A DNA stretch of 64,000 nt from Fratercula arctica (taxonomy: Eukaryota; Chordata; Aves; Charadriiformes; Alcidae): the NCBI GenBank assembly GCA_947846985.1, contig CANTUZ010000025.1, positions 5,826,100 through 5,890,099 on the forward strand. Direction: 5' to 3'. The notes below the pieces were generated by a model. It did not search any database. It had not been told where the DNA came from and worked only from the letters and a program-made list of their open reading frames with translations. Below are positions 32,857-44,183 of this stretch, piece after piece (the stretch's first letter is position 1; each line of letters starts with the position of its first letter). A program made the position numbers and the translations under genes.

Positions 32857-33873
32857 TCACACACCTTCCAGAGTGCATTTGACATTCTCTAAATTGTCTC
32901 CCCCTATCAGTATGTCATCGATATATTGACAGATGGTAACGCCCGGTGAGCTAGAAATTTCTGCTAAAACCTTCGCCAAGGTATTATGGGCAATGGTAGG
33001 GGAATGCTTATAACCCTGGGGCAGCCTGTTAAAGGTATACTGTACCCCTTTCCAAGTAAAGGCAAATTTGTCCTTGTCACATTCCTGCAATGGAATCATA
33101 AAAAACATATCCTTTATATCTAGAGTTGCCATCCATGTGTGAGACACTCCCTGGATTTGGGTTACTAACTCTGCAGTATTTGGTATGGCGACAGTTAAAG
33201 GTGCAGTGTTGGCATTCAATCGCCTGTAATCAATCATAAGCCACCACTGTCCATTCATTTTTTTTACCAGCCAGGCAGGAGAATTATATGGGGAGTGAGT
33301 GTGAGTGATAATATCTTTTTTTTCCAAGTCTGCTACCACCCTGTCAGTGCCCAACTGCACAGTCACTGGCAGTGGGTATTGTCTCACATTGGTAAGATTT
33401 GATGGGGGCAAGGGTATAGACATCGCTAATAAATTTATACTTTTTGTCTCATCCCCTCCTGCATTAACTTGCCCAGCAAAGCTCCAAACTGAGCCATCAG
33501 GGAATTTCCATGTTCTGCCAAATAATAAATCAAATCCCAATATGTTAGTATTGGCTGCATCCACCAATACCTCAGTTTGAGTCAATTTATCTTCCCCCAG
33601 GAGCCATAAAGTGATCTTTGCCATGGGGCATTCCTTTATGATCCCATCAATTCCTGTGAATTTTAGCTTGTGGTGACCGGGTTTAACATTTAGGCGCTCT
33701 GCGGTCTCCTTAGTAATCACTGATATTTGGACATCAGTATCAATAAGAAAATTTACAAAAACTCTCCAGGGTCCCACTGGTATAGCAATAATTGGTTCAT
33801 GATGTTTACTAGAGAGCCACTGCTTAGCTAACACCCTCCAGGCAGGGTGGCTCACTGTCCTCCCTGGGGGCAT
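32857..33873 (-). pseudogene. pol: Protease-RT open frame of the env-bearing provirus (338 codons)
   Basis: Longest uninterrupted pol piece of this element. Residues 40-60 hold the protease active site, which reads IDTDVQ: the Gly of D-T-G is Asp, so protease should be dead. 'GFDLLFGR' follows at about 120. RT begins at about 170 with 'YNSPAWLVKK', 'WWLMIDYRRLN', 'ATLDIKDMFFMIPL', 'FAFTWKGVQYTFNRLPQGYKHSPT', and YIDD near residue 320. It ends at a stop shortly after. Confidence 0.87.
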
Positions 33874-35423
33874 ACGTTTTTTTGCAGTGTATCTTTCCTG
33901 TCAATCAAATCCCTCTGTGGCGCTGAGGGTGGGGGTTTGTCAGGGGCTATATGCCTTCCTGGTGACTGATCTCCCTTTAGCGAATCAGTTCTCCTGCTCA
34001 GCAATTTTACCAGAGCTCGGAGATCAGCAGTGGATGAGCTGTGTAACAACCGTTGAGATGCTCCCATTGCCACAGCCTGTTGCCAGAGGTCATTGCGCTC
34101 CTTATCAAATTTAGGTTTGACCTTAGGTTTCGGCTTAGGAGTATAGACTTGATGGACTCGGTGAGGGGGAGGGTCGTGGGGGCCTCTCAGCAGTCGAACC
34201 AACCCAGCCCATGCTGCGTCCATAATCTACCAATTCCTGTACAAAATTGCCCCAGGTAGTTACATGAGCCTGTTCTGCCTGGTCTCTCCGTCGCTTACCA
34301 CCCTGTTGCACCACATTGTGGGTGGCTTGTATGCGATCTTGCACATTTGCCACATATGTCTTTAGGCTATCTGGGAGTCCACGGATAAGGGGGATTAATC
34401 TAGCTGGATCAATAGGGGCTAAAATTGGGGATTTCCTTAACAAGTTCCGTTCATACATTGCCTGTATACAGGCTGCCTTTTGCACAGACGCAGTCAAGTC
34501 AGCGAACCCTGAAGTCTTTATCACACGAGGGTCTCCCCTATTTTGTGGATCGATACCACCGGCCCAATAAGCAGCCCGTGTGGTCAATGAATAATTATGA
34601 TCACCCAGCGTGGTGGTTAAAAATACTCCAGGACCCCAATAACTTCCTGCATCCTCCTCACTTAACAAAATGTTATCCCCTCCTGTGAGGGAGACACGCC
34701 ACACATACTCAGTCTTGGACTCCCCTGAGCACCGCAAGTGTTTTTCCCGCAGCTTGGCTAAGTCGGTAGAAGACCATGGGACAGTCCGCATAGTGGTACG
34801 ATCATTCCCCCCGCATTTGTGACCTCGGTTTTAATGAGTGGCCGTACAGATACAGGCTCTGGGGTATAAACATAATTGGAACCCTCCTCCGGTTCATCAG
34901 AGTCATCATCATCATACCAGGTATCTCCATCCCACGTTTCAGGGTTAGTATGCCGAACGATTTTGCGTATCTGTGACATGGAATCGCTAGCCATTGGCAC
35001 TGATTCCGGCACAGAGCGCAACTTTTCCCAAAATGGACTTTCTATTGATTTTTCACCAACAGCCAACAATAGCACCTTAAGCAGCTCATTTTCCTTATTT
35101 AAATTTGCATTTAATATTAGGAGAGTATCTACTAGTGTTCCTAATTGTTCCCATTCAAAACTTAGTGATTTCTGTAACAGTTCATTGTATGACTTCAAAG
35201 TAACAAATTCCACATCTGCAGTTCGTTAAGGAGACGGGGATTCCTTAGCTTCCTTCTGCACTCTTGATAAACAAACTCCTAAAATTGCACAGACAATTCC
35301 TTTACCATTATCATCTTTAACCTCCTTCTCACTCCTGCACTGTTCGATTTGCTCTATTATTTTGTCTTCATCTTTCCATACTTTCTGGGCATACTCTAGT
35401 CCTGCTTGGGATGGTGCATGCAT
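33852..35423 (-). pseudogene. gag: gag of the env-bearing provirus
   Basis: Three frames. 35423-35226 is the N-terminus (65 codons, start ATG 14 bp from the element end, ending at a TAA in frame with the next part). 35213-34758 includes 'ETWDGDTWYDDDDSDEPEE' and 'RPLIKTEVT', shared with the family B provirus. 34791-34135 is capsid-like ('GSYWGPGVFL', 'LIPLIRGLPDSLKTYV'). 34223-33852 is a basic, Pro-rich C-terminus without a CCHC knuckle. Frameshifts near 34790 and 34215. Confidence 0.75.
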
Positions 35424-35437
35424 TTTTTAATGCAACA

Positions 35438-36580
35438 ATGTGATTAACAAAATAATATCTATATCCCCACCTAATAACAAAAAGAAAACACAAGCCTTCT
35501 TAGGCGTTGTGGGTTTCTGGAGAAGGCATATTCCAGGTTATAGTCAGATTGTGAAACCTCTCTATGAAGTGACTCAAAAGAAAAATGAGTTTACGTGGGG
35601 TCCTGAGAAACGACCAGACTTTGAACAAATTAAACAAGAGATTGTGCATGCAGTAGCCCTTGGACCAGTCCAAACAGGAGGGGATATTAAAAATGTGCTC
35701 TACACTGCAGCTGGGGACAATGGCCCTACCTGGACCCTCTGGCAGAAAGCACCAGGGGAAATTCGAGGTCGATCCCTAGGATTCTGGAGTCAAGGATACA
35801 AAGGGTCCAAGGCCAACTATACCGCAGCTGAGAAAGAAATATTGGCAACATATGAAGGAGTCAGAGCTGCTTCAGAGGTAATTAGTACTGAAGCACAGCT
35901 CCTCCTGGCGCCCTGATTACCAGTGCTGGGCTGGAAGTTCAAGGGTAAAGTTCCTTCTACTCATCATGCCACCGATGCTACCTGAATTAAGTGGGTTGCC
36001 TTAATCACACAGTGAGCTTGAATAGGAAGCCCAAATCATCCAGGAATTGTAGAAGTGATCACAAACTGGCCCGAAGGCAAAGCCTTCGTGCTGAGGAAGC
36101 CCCACCACATAATGAACTCTCAGATAATGAGAAACAGTATGCTCTGTTCACTGATGGATGTTGTTCTATTGTAGGAAAGCATCGAATGTGGAAAGCTGCT
36201 GTGTCGAGTCCTACACGATGTTACAGAAGCTACTGAAGGAGAAGGTGAATCGAGTCAATTTGCAGAGGTAAAAGCCATCCAGCTGGCCTTAGACATTGCT
36301 GAAAGAGAAAAGTAGACAATACTCTCTCTATATACTGACTCACGGATGGTGGCAAATGCTCTGTGGGGGTGGTTAAAGCAGTGGAAGCAGAGCAAATGGC
36401 AGCACAGAGGGCTGCTGAACTGTGGCGAGATATTGCTGACTGGCTAGGGAAACTTCTCCATGTAGATGTTCACGTATGCATGAGTCGGGCCACTGAGGAA
36501 CATCAAAACAATCAACACGTGTATCAGGCTGGGAATATAAAGGTGAACTATTTTTAGCTCGGTGGGCCCATGACACTTAA
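35438..36580 (+). pseudogene. pol: ERV-L RT connection and RNase H (copy 2, part 2)
   Basis: The open piece 35440-35916 starts right after the duplication and reads 'NNKKKTQAFLGVVGFWRRHIPGYS', 'EIVHAVALGPV', 'WTLWQKAPGEIRGR', ending LLLAP-TGA (35914-35916). RNase H at 36090-36360 has LFTDGC (Ser to Cys after the catalytic Asp), QFAEVKA, and 'YTDSRMVANAL'. Stops in the linker at 35980 (DAT-TGA), 36012 and 36018 are at codons that are Trp or CGA in other copies. Confidence 0.85.
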
Positions 36581-37418
36581 GATCATCAAGGAAGGAATGT
36601 AACATCTAAATGGGCCTGTGACCGAGGGGTGGATTTAACATGGACACTATTGCTCAGGTTATCCACGATTGTGAAACATGTGCCAAAATCAAGCAAGCTA
36701 AATGGTTAAAACCTTTGTGGTATGGGGGGTGATGGTTAAAATATATGTATGGGGAGGCTTGGCAAATTGACTACATCACACTCCCTCAAACTCGCCAGGT
36801 TAAGTGCTACGTGCTTACAATAGTGGAAGCAAGCACCGGGTGGTTGGAAACCTATGCCATGCCCCATGCCACTGCCCGGAATACCATCCTGGGCCTTGAA
36901 AGGCAAGTCTTGTGGTGACATGGTACTCCAGAAAGAACTGAATCAGACAATGGGACTCATTTCAAAAACAGTCTTATAAGTAACTGGGCCAAAGAACCTG
37001 GCATTGAGTGGGTATATCATATCCCCTATCATGCACCAGCTTCTGGGAAAATTGAGTGATACAATGGATTGTTAAAATCACCCTGAAAGTAATGGGTCAT
37101 GGATCCTTTAAAAATTGGGACAAGCATTTAGTGAAAGCTACCTGGTTAGTTAACACCAGGGGGTCCATCAATCGAGCTGGTCCTGCTCAATCAGTCATTT
37201 TACATACTGTAGAAGGGGATAAAGTCCCTGTGGTGCATGAAAGGATTATGCTGGGGAAAACTGTTTGGGTTTTTCCTGCCTCTGTCAAAGGCAAACCTAT
37301 TCGTGGGACTGTTTTTGCTCAAGGACCTGGATGTACTTGGTGGGTGATGCTGAAGAATGGAGAAGTTCAATGTGTACCTCAGGGAAATTTGACCCTGGGT
37401 GCGAATACTCAGTTCTGA
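36581..37418 (+). pseudogene. pol: ERV-L integrase (copy 2)
   Basis: Zinc domain 'HDCETCAKIKQAK' at about 36667. Core with 'WQIDYITL', 'ESDNGTHF' and IE (37054-37056), all three catalytic acids kept, but with TGA at 36730-36732 and 37057-37059. The C-terminal part 37056-37418 is open and ends like the other copies (GCTWWVMLKNGEVQCVPQGNL). Confidence 0.87.
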
Positions 37419-37920
37419 GCTGTATGATGTTGATTGCTGCATAATACTAACAGTGTTCAATAAGTGTTTTTCAGGATAACATAGTAGTGATGAGACCTGA
37501 GCTAGCTTCATCAAGTGGCGTCCAGCAAACTCTTCGAGATGAGCATGCTACCCGTGGGCACGAACCACAGTGTATTTCATATCATCTTTCCTGTGCTGAG
37601 AATCTATGGTCAATGAAATTCTGCAATTATGAACTAAATGGACTTAGTGAACTTTTGTGTATAAAGTAAATCATAAATGAGTGACCTGCATGTATCTTTA
37701 TATATATATGTGTGTGCATGTGTGTATAGATTTGATAGATAAAAGTAATAGTGATCTGAGCACGATGCAAATGGTATGGAATAAGGGGTGGGATATCCTG
37801 GTTTGAGGTAAAACTGAACCAACTTGCTATTCAGTAATTTTTCTTTTAGCTGGGCCTCTTCTAACTCTCTGAAATTAACAGCATATTGTGCAGAAACTGT
37901 TCGTTCTCAGAGTGATAACA
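37419..37920 (+). mobile_element. ERV-L copy 2 3' region and truncated LTR A
   Basis: 'gatgttgattgctgcataatactaacagtg' to the TA/TG-rich stretch, then 'aaggggtgggata' next to an LTR start 'TATCCTGGTTTGAGG' at 37791. The LTR is lost after about 37920. Confidence 0.82.
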
Positions 37921-39462
37921 CCTATGCCTCCACTTAAGTCCTCTTGCAAGCTCTCCCTCCCTCACAGTGTCCAGCCTTGCATGTGCTGTTCCACTCCTTG
38001 ATTTCTTTGGCACTTAAGAGCTGGTGTGGGGGTGTTGTTAAACCACATGTGAAAAGGAATCCAGTGAATTATCATACAGCCTAAAAAATGGAGCACAGAC
38101 AAAGTAAGATGGTTTTAACCTGAAAAAATTGCTTTGAAACACAGTTTACAATTTAAGGAGAGAGATTCTCAGTCCCAACCCAATATATGCTTCAGGGCTT
38201 TGACTTTTTGTATGGTCAATCTACATGGGATTCAACTGACTTCTTACCTAAAGTTACTCTTTATTCATGCTTTTCCACAGACATACAACAGCTAGATCTG
38301 TTCCTGTGATGTATTCTACCCTACAGGGAACCTGCAAAGTTTTTAGAAACCTCATGCTCTGATTCCCTTTATCATTTACAGAGCAGGGGGCTGTCTGGGA
38401 AATCTGCTGCCTTGTCCAGCAGTTGCTGAATTTGGGTACAATGGCACCCTTCAGGCTTCAGCTTGTGATAGTGGCGCAGTGCTCCTCAAGTCTGCTCAGG
38501 TGTTGGAAAGATGGTAGAAAATCAGCTAGTTGGGGAAACAAAGCTTGTCACACAGCAAGGCTCAAATGCCACAGGACATGCTGGTAAATCAATCAGCAAG
38601 AAGGAGTTGTAGCTCGATTGCTGCTGTGTTCAGATGACCATTCAGTGGGGTACCAACCTTTGGAACCATAGCCAACTGGTTCCTTGCACAACCACCCCCA
38701 GTGCTGCAGAATAACAACTAATCCTTTTGTAGCACTCTCGTAACCTAGAATTTATTGTACCAAAGACAGAAGAGAATTGATAGTGTAGGGGTTAGAAATG
38801 GGTGAACCTGAAGGTAGTCAAAAGCCGTCTACCTTCAGAGCAGCATCTTACCTTTGGAATGATGGATCTCTTAGGCATTAAAGCATGTTTCTGTAGAGAG
38901 TGTGCTCCTGTAGTCTGCATCCATAGTGTCTGTATTAAGATGCAAATAAGAGGAGAAAAACGTGTTTATGTCTGAATAGACAGGACAAGATAAATCTAGC
39001 AATATGCTATAGCTTGTCTGAAGATACTGACTGGCACTAAGAGCAGGTACAGAATGGCTTTTTGAGCTAATGAAAATTGTAGAAAAATGTCAGCGATAAG
39101 AGAAATCTGAAGGTCATCTTGCCTAACATCCTGCTCCAAGCAGGAGGTTCAAAGTTAGTATTGGCAGACATAAATAATATCTCCCATTTATATGACAGTG
39201 TTTCGTTTGTTAGGAGTCAAGAATTATCAATGCATGTGCATAAATTACTGCAGCCACTACCAGAAAACCCTTAGGTATTGTTTTGGTGGAATGCCATGAC
39301 TCCCCAGCAGCATGTAGAGACGCTTCCTACAAGTTTAACAGGTGCTAAAAAAGTATGTAATTTCTCCTCTTCCTAAATCATTCATCTCCCTCCAGTGAGT
39401 GCCATCTCATTGTTAATTATATCTAACTTGCATCACGAGGACATCTTTTTCCCTGAAAATAG
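37921..39462. other. Unique-looking sequence, no gene recognised
   Basis: No ORF above about 60 codons with a recognisable domain and no repeat recognised. Confidence 0.5.
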
Positions 39463-40130
39463 GAAGTGGTGTGGTGGGCTTACCTTGGCTGGACACCAGG
39501 TGTCCATCCAGCCGCTCTATCACACCCCCTCTTCAACTGGACGGGGGGGTGTGGTGGTGGTGAAATAACGAAAGGCTCATGGGTCCAAGATAAGGACAGG
39601 GAGGTCACTCAGCAATTACCATCACGGGCAAAACAGACTCAACTTGAGGAAATTAATTTCATTTATTAGCAATCAAATCAGAGTAGGATAATGAGAAATA
39701 AAAAAAAACTTAAAACATCTTCCCTCCAACCCCTCTCTTCTTCCCAGCCTCAACTTCACTCCTGAATTCTCTACCCCCTCCCCCCCAAACGGTGCAGGGG
39801 GACAGGGAATGGGGGCCACTCCTTCCTCCTCACACTCTTCACCTGCTCCAGCCTGGGGTCCCACCCACGGAAGACAGTTTTCCATTAACTTCTCCAGTAT
39901 GGGTCCTTTCCACAGGGTGCAGTCCTTCAGGAATGTACTGCTCCAGCATGGGTCCCCTGCAGTGTCACAGGTCCTGCCAGAAAAACCTGCTCCAGCCCTT
40001 GCTACTTTCCATGAACCCTTAATTTCCCTCTTTCATACTCATGTTTCAACAAAAAGCTGTTTTCTCTCGCAGAGATGAAGAACTGGGGTCAACAGTAGTG
40101 CTCACACAGTCAAAACAAGGCCTGGCTATT
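39463..40130 (-). mobile_element. Avian ERV LTR with degenerate tandem repeats
   Basis: The opening 'tggtgtggtgggcttaccttggctggac' and following 'gacagggaggtcactcagcaattacc' are characteristic of a common bird LTR in minus orientation; 'aataaatgaa' (about 39665) could be its poly(A) signal. Positions 39795-40010 hold imperfect units of about 45 bp built on 'tgctccagcatgggtcc' and 'cacagggtgcagtccttcag'. Family assignment is from recognition only. Ends were not fixed. Confidence 0.65.
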
Positions 40131-41879
40131 GCAACACCACCTTCTAATACCAACCAGCATGCTCAGCCTACTTCTGTGTGACCACCGTGCACAGGAGAAG
40201 GGGACCTCCAACTGCCTGTCCCAATGCCATTTGTGTGCCAGCCACTTGTCCTACGAGGAAGAGGGACTGCCTCATGCAGGCAGTGCCTGGCTGCTCGGCC
40301 ACTGGGGGTGGTGCTGCACACTGGTTGGCACTGTGTCCCTTCCCTCTGGCAGCAGCAGCTGGGTGTCCCCCAGCTGACTGACAGCATCGGACACTAATTG
40401 TAAATAAAGTTTTGGAGGCTGAGCCTGTTCTGTAATGACTCTCTCTAGTACAGGTAAAATGTCTGCCTTGACTCCACTGTATAGACATCCTGCATCTTCC
40501 CTCCCATAGCACAGGTCTCTGCTGATCCAGGGGATGCTCCTGGTGGCACGTGCTGGGTAGGGGCTGTGGGGATGGGTCTCAGGGATGGACTGCACCTCCT
40601 GACTCCCGCACAGCATGCTGATGTCCCTGCCAGCTCCCAGGGCTGGTCTGCACCAGAAGGAGGCTGGGCTGGGCATGGAGCTGCAGAGAAACATAGTTCA
40701 GACAGTAGCTGAAATATAATTCAGTCCCTAGCTTGTCCCAGGGAGTAAATTGTCCTTCACTCTGGGCTAGATGGTAAATCTGCAGTCTAGTCTTCAGCAA
40801 GCCTGGAGAATGGAGATAAAGCAAACCAGATGTGTGATTTCCTGAGTCTCTGGCATAAACCTAACATACAGAGGGGTTGCTCCTGGAGGAAGCTATTACT
40901 GTTACACCTCTGTTGAGAACAATTATGTTTTCATCTTGATGTAGCCTAAATTCTGTTGCAGCATACAGCATGTAACACAACATACCAAAGCAGGAGTTAT
41001 GCAGTGGCTGCACTGGTGCAGCAGATGGGGGCACAGCGAGGAGGAACGGTTGGGCCATGCAAGCTGGCCCGTAGTGCTCTGCAGACCTCACCATCATGCC
41101 CTGAGCATGGGTCTGTAAATAGTGCTATGGGCCACCATACATCTTTTCAAGCCGCTCCTCCAGCTTTCCATTGGGGGCATTGTCCTAACCATACCTTGTG
41201 CCATGCAAGACAAGCTAGTGGCAGGAGTGTCAGCTGCCAAGCTAACGATGTCTTGCTCATCCGGTACCTTTGAAGTGGATGCGATGTTTTTCCACAGCCT
41301 CTTTTTACTTCTTAATTAGGTTGTAAACTTGATGGTCAGTGCTTCAGCCTGGGCCTTCACCGCTCCCAGCAAGATTCTGGTCTAGGACTAGTGCATGTGC
41401 TTTGGGAGACCAGGTGGTGTTTTCTCAGAGAGCCTCCCTCCAAGTACTACAGCCATCCATTTGTAAACCAGCCCAAGCGTCACTGTTTCCTCCTCTTTAT
41501 GGGCCTTGAGCAGAGCAATTTGGCTGCAAACCATCAGAGCAAACAAGAATATGCTTGATTTTAAGCATGTGACAAGCACCATTGGAGCTGACAATGGGGC
41601 TGCTCCCCCGTTCTGCCCATGGGAGAGGTAGGCAGGGCTTTGTATCTTCACAGCTGCAGGCCAGGGCATTTCAGAAAGGCTCCAGAGCCAGACCATTCAG
41701 ACAGGTGCTTGCAGACCTCATGCGCAAACTGGGCAGGAGCACTGTGCCTAAGGCTGACTGAAAGGTATCAAAAAGGGCATTGCTCCCTCGCTCCTGATGG
41801 CACATTCCCACCCACCTCGGTGTGAAAGAAGAGTTAGGAATGTCACAGGCCCCAGGATGTACACTGGGCCCCTCACTAC
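40131..41879. other. No gene recognised
   Basis: Moderately GC-rich sequence with overlapping frames on both strands (40163-40694) and no known domain. Its left part could still belong to the LTR at 39463, but no support was found. Confidence 0.45.
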
Positions 41880-42222
41880 AAGAAAGACATTGAGGTGCTG
41901 GAGCACGTTCAAAGAAGAGTAATGAAGCTGGTGAAGGGTCTAAAGGACAAGTCTTATAAAGAGTGGCTGAGAGAACTGTGATTTAGTTGAGAAAAGGAAG
42001 CTGAGGGGAGACCATATGGATCTCTACCAACTACCTGAAAGGAGGTTGTAGCAAGGTGGGTGTCAGTCTCTTCTCCCAAGTAGCAAGTGATAGGACAAGA
42101 GGAAACGTCCTCAAGTTGCGCCAGGGGAGGTTTAGATTGGATATTAGGAAAAAATTCTTCACCAAAAAGGTTGTACTCGATGATCTTAAGGGTCTTTTCC
42201 AATCTAAATGATTCTATGATAA
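41880..42222 (+). mobile_element. CR1 LINE fragment, 3' end
   Basis: 'aagacattgaggtgctggagc', 'cgttcaaagaagagtaatgaagctggtga' and 'gataggacaagaggaaacg', 'ttagattggatattaggaa', then the 3' tail 'ttccaatctaaatgattctatgat'. ORF2 frame is broken (TGA at about 41980) and a stretch just before the tail is deleted. Closest by eye to the 49567 copy. Confidence 0.88.
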
Positions 42223-44183
42223 ACATCTCCATACTCCTCCACCTTTCTCCTTCATTCTCCCTCACTCTCCTTTTATTTTACACAGCTTTGCTGGCATCCC
42301 AGGTCTAGGCTGGGTTCTCAGCCCTCAGCCAAATTTGAACGAACAGCACCAAAATCAGTGGCACTGTTCTGTCTTTACATCAGTGAAAAGAAAAGGTCCC
42401 TTTTCCTGGAGCTTGCATGGCTGCCTGTCCTCTCCCTGCTGCCCCCAGCCGTGTGAGCATGAAGGGCACAGCCCTCAGGGCCAGCTCACTGCACAGGTGC
42501 AGCCTGTGTCACAGCCCCTCTTCAGGGCCCTGTGCTGCAGGATAGGTTGCAACAGCCCTGACACTTCCTGACTCCTCGACGTAGCTGAGGCCTTGTTTCT
42601 ACTAGCCCCATCTGACCCACAGGGTTCAGCTGGTGGCAACAATCCTACAGATTTTGCCTTCCCATTGTTTGCATGCAGTCAATTCACAATGCTTTACAAT
42701 CTAGCATGCAATCATTTTAATGGCTAAAACCAGGTTGGTTGAATTTCACACACCAAGCAGCTTCAAGGGTAAAAAACCGGCATGTTCCAATGTATCCAAG
42801 CGAGCTGATGTGCTATAGTTTTCTTCCACCTGCTAGCAGCCAGTGGTGGGGACCCACATCCTGCTGCTCCTTACCTATATTCAGTTAGACAGCTTGCAGT
42901 CTTTCTTCCAGCCAGACCCATGCAAAAGATTAAATCCTGGTGGATGTTTCTGGAGATTTTAATTATGCTTTCTGCATTCCTTTTTGGACAAGGATCCATT
43001 ATATCAAAAGAGATTTTTTCAAACTGCAGCTAGAGTCAACAAGAGTTCACCTGACTAAAGATCTTTGCTTTTAAGACAAGACAAAGATAATTAAATATGC
43101 TTTGTATTGTGTACAAATTTCATCATATTGGGAAGTTTTCAGCTCTGCTATTAATGGGATCCACAAAAGAGCAAAGATAGGCAGATAGACAATTTTTGAT
43201 AAAAAAATGTGTAATTCACTGGACACCCTCCCAATTATTTGAACATACCATCTTGGCCTGGTTGAAGTATCGCTAAACAGAGAAATACACCTTGTTTGAT
43301 TTGGGTTTAACTCAGTGGTACTATACATCATTCATCATGCAGTTCCAAATTGAAGTTATCAAAATTTATGTGTGCATTTCATGGGCTTGCAGTTATTGCC
43401 ACATATATGGTATGGTGAAACTCCACAATGATCCCACTTGGCAGCAAGCATCCTCGTGCATTTGCAGGACCCCTTGTGCCGTGGCTGCTCACAATTTTAT
43501 TTCAGAGGCTCAGAAATGGAGTTCTGGTGGTTTTTTGGGTTTTTTTTGGTGAGGGAACCAAAATGTCAACTTTTAACATGGAATGAAGCAGCTTCTAGGC
43601 TGTGTTTGCAGGCTACCAGCACTGTACTTACAGTGTGGACTTAAATTAATTCATCATTATACTATACTCTCTTTGGAGATGACGTTTTGCTGCCCTTGTT
43701 TCTTTGTCTTCCTGGAGTAACTCTGACTCTTGCACCTACCTCTTCAATGTGAAGTGAGCTTGATTCTCTGTTAATAGTTGGTTTGCATTAACTACAGCTC
43801 AGTAACAAAATGATCATGTGTATCTTTGCAATTCAATTTTCAATGATCATGCAATTTTTGCATATCTTGAAAGTTCCATGTATTTCAGCATGACAGATTA
43901 GCCACCTGAGACTTCTTATCAGAAGCACTGTGGTTTGGATTTGCTATCCATCACCTATCCTTCTCTCTTGAATATCTTCACTAGATGAGATGAATAAAAA
44001 GGACAGCTAACTGATCAGCAGAACAAAAATCATCTATATGGGACAGAAAAAATGAGCAATTTTTGAAGAATATAAGCAAAATAATAATCAATGAAAGAAG
44101 ATATTTCACAGTAGCCAATTTGGACAACACATGAATCACTGAGTTTTAGCATGGAAAATCTATAAGAAATATAGTCAGTTTTG
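42223..44183. other. Unique-looking sequence, no gene recognised
   Basis: No known domain in frames of up to about 85 codons and no repeat recognised. Confidence 0.5.

Larger units (their letters stand above)
27284..35437 (-). mobile_element. Env-bearing ERV provirus without a 5' LTR, nested in ERV-L copy 2
   Basis: A 5-bp duplication, atgtg, lies at 27279-27283 and 35438-35442. In minus orientation the element has gag (35423-33850), protease-RT (33873-32857 and on), RNase H, integrase (to about 30746), env (about 30700-28150), a polypurine tract and a 3' LTR (28131-27284). At the 5' end only 14 bp lie before the gag ATG, and no LTR or primer-binding site is there. A CR1 splits env. Gag and pol resemble the ERV-L copies more than other ERVs here, but this element carries an envelope gene. 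Confidence 0.88.
26938..37920 (+). mobile_element. ERV-L-like provirus, copy 2, split by an 8.2-kb provirus
   Basis: 5'-truncated inside RT at 26938. RT continues to 27283, is interrupted by the 27284-35437 element, resumes at 35438, and runs through RNase H and integrase to 37418. A 3' noncoding region and the first 128 bp of a family A LTR (37793-37920) follow. Frame and sequence on the two sides of the insertion join exactly over the 5-bp duplication. Confidence 0.9.

Noticed and set aside
39463..40130. Possible secreted or repeat protein from the tandem units
   Set aside because: The units belong to a common bird LTR and the frames overlap on both strands.
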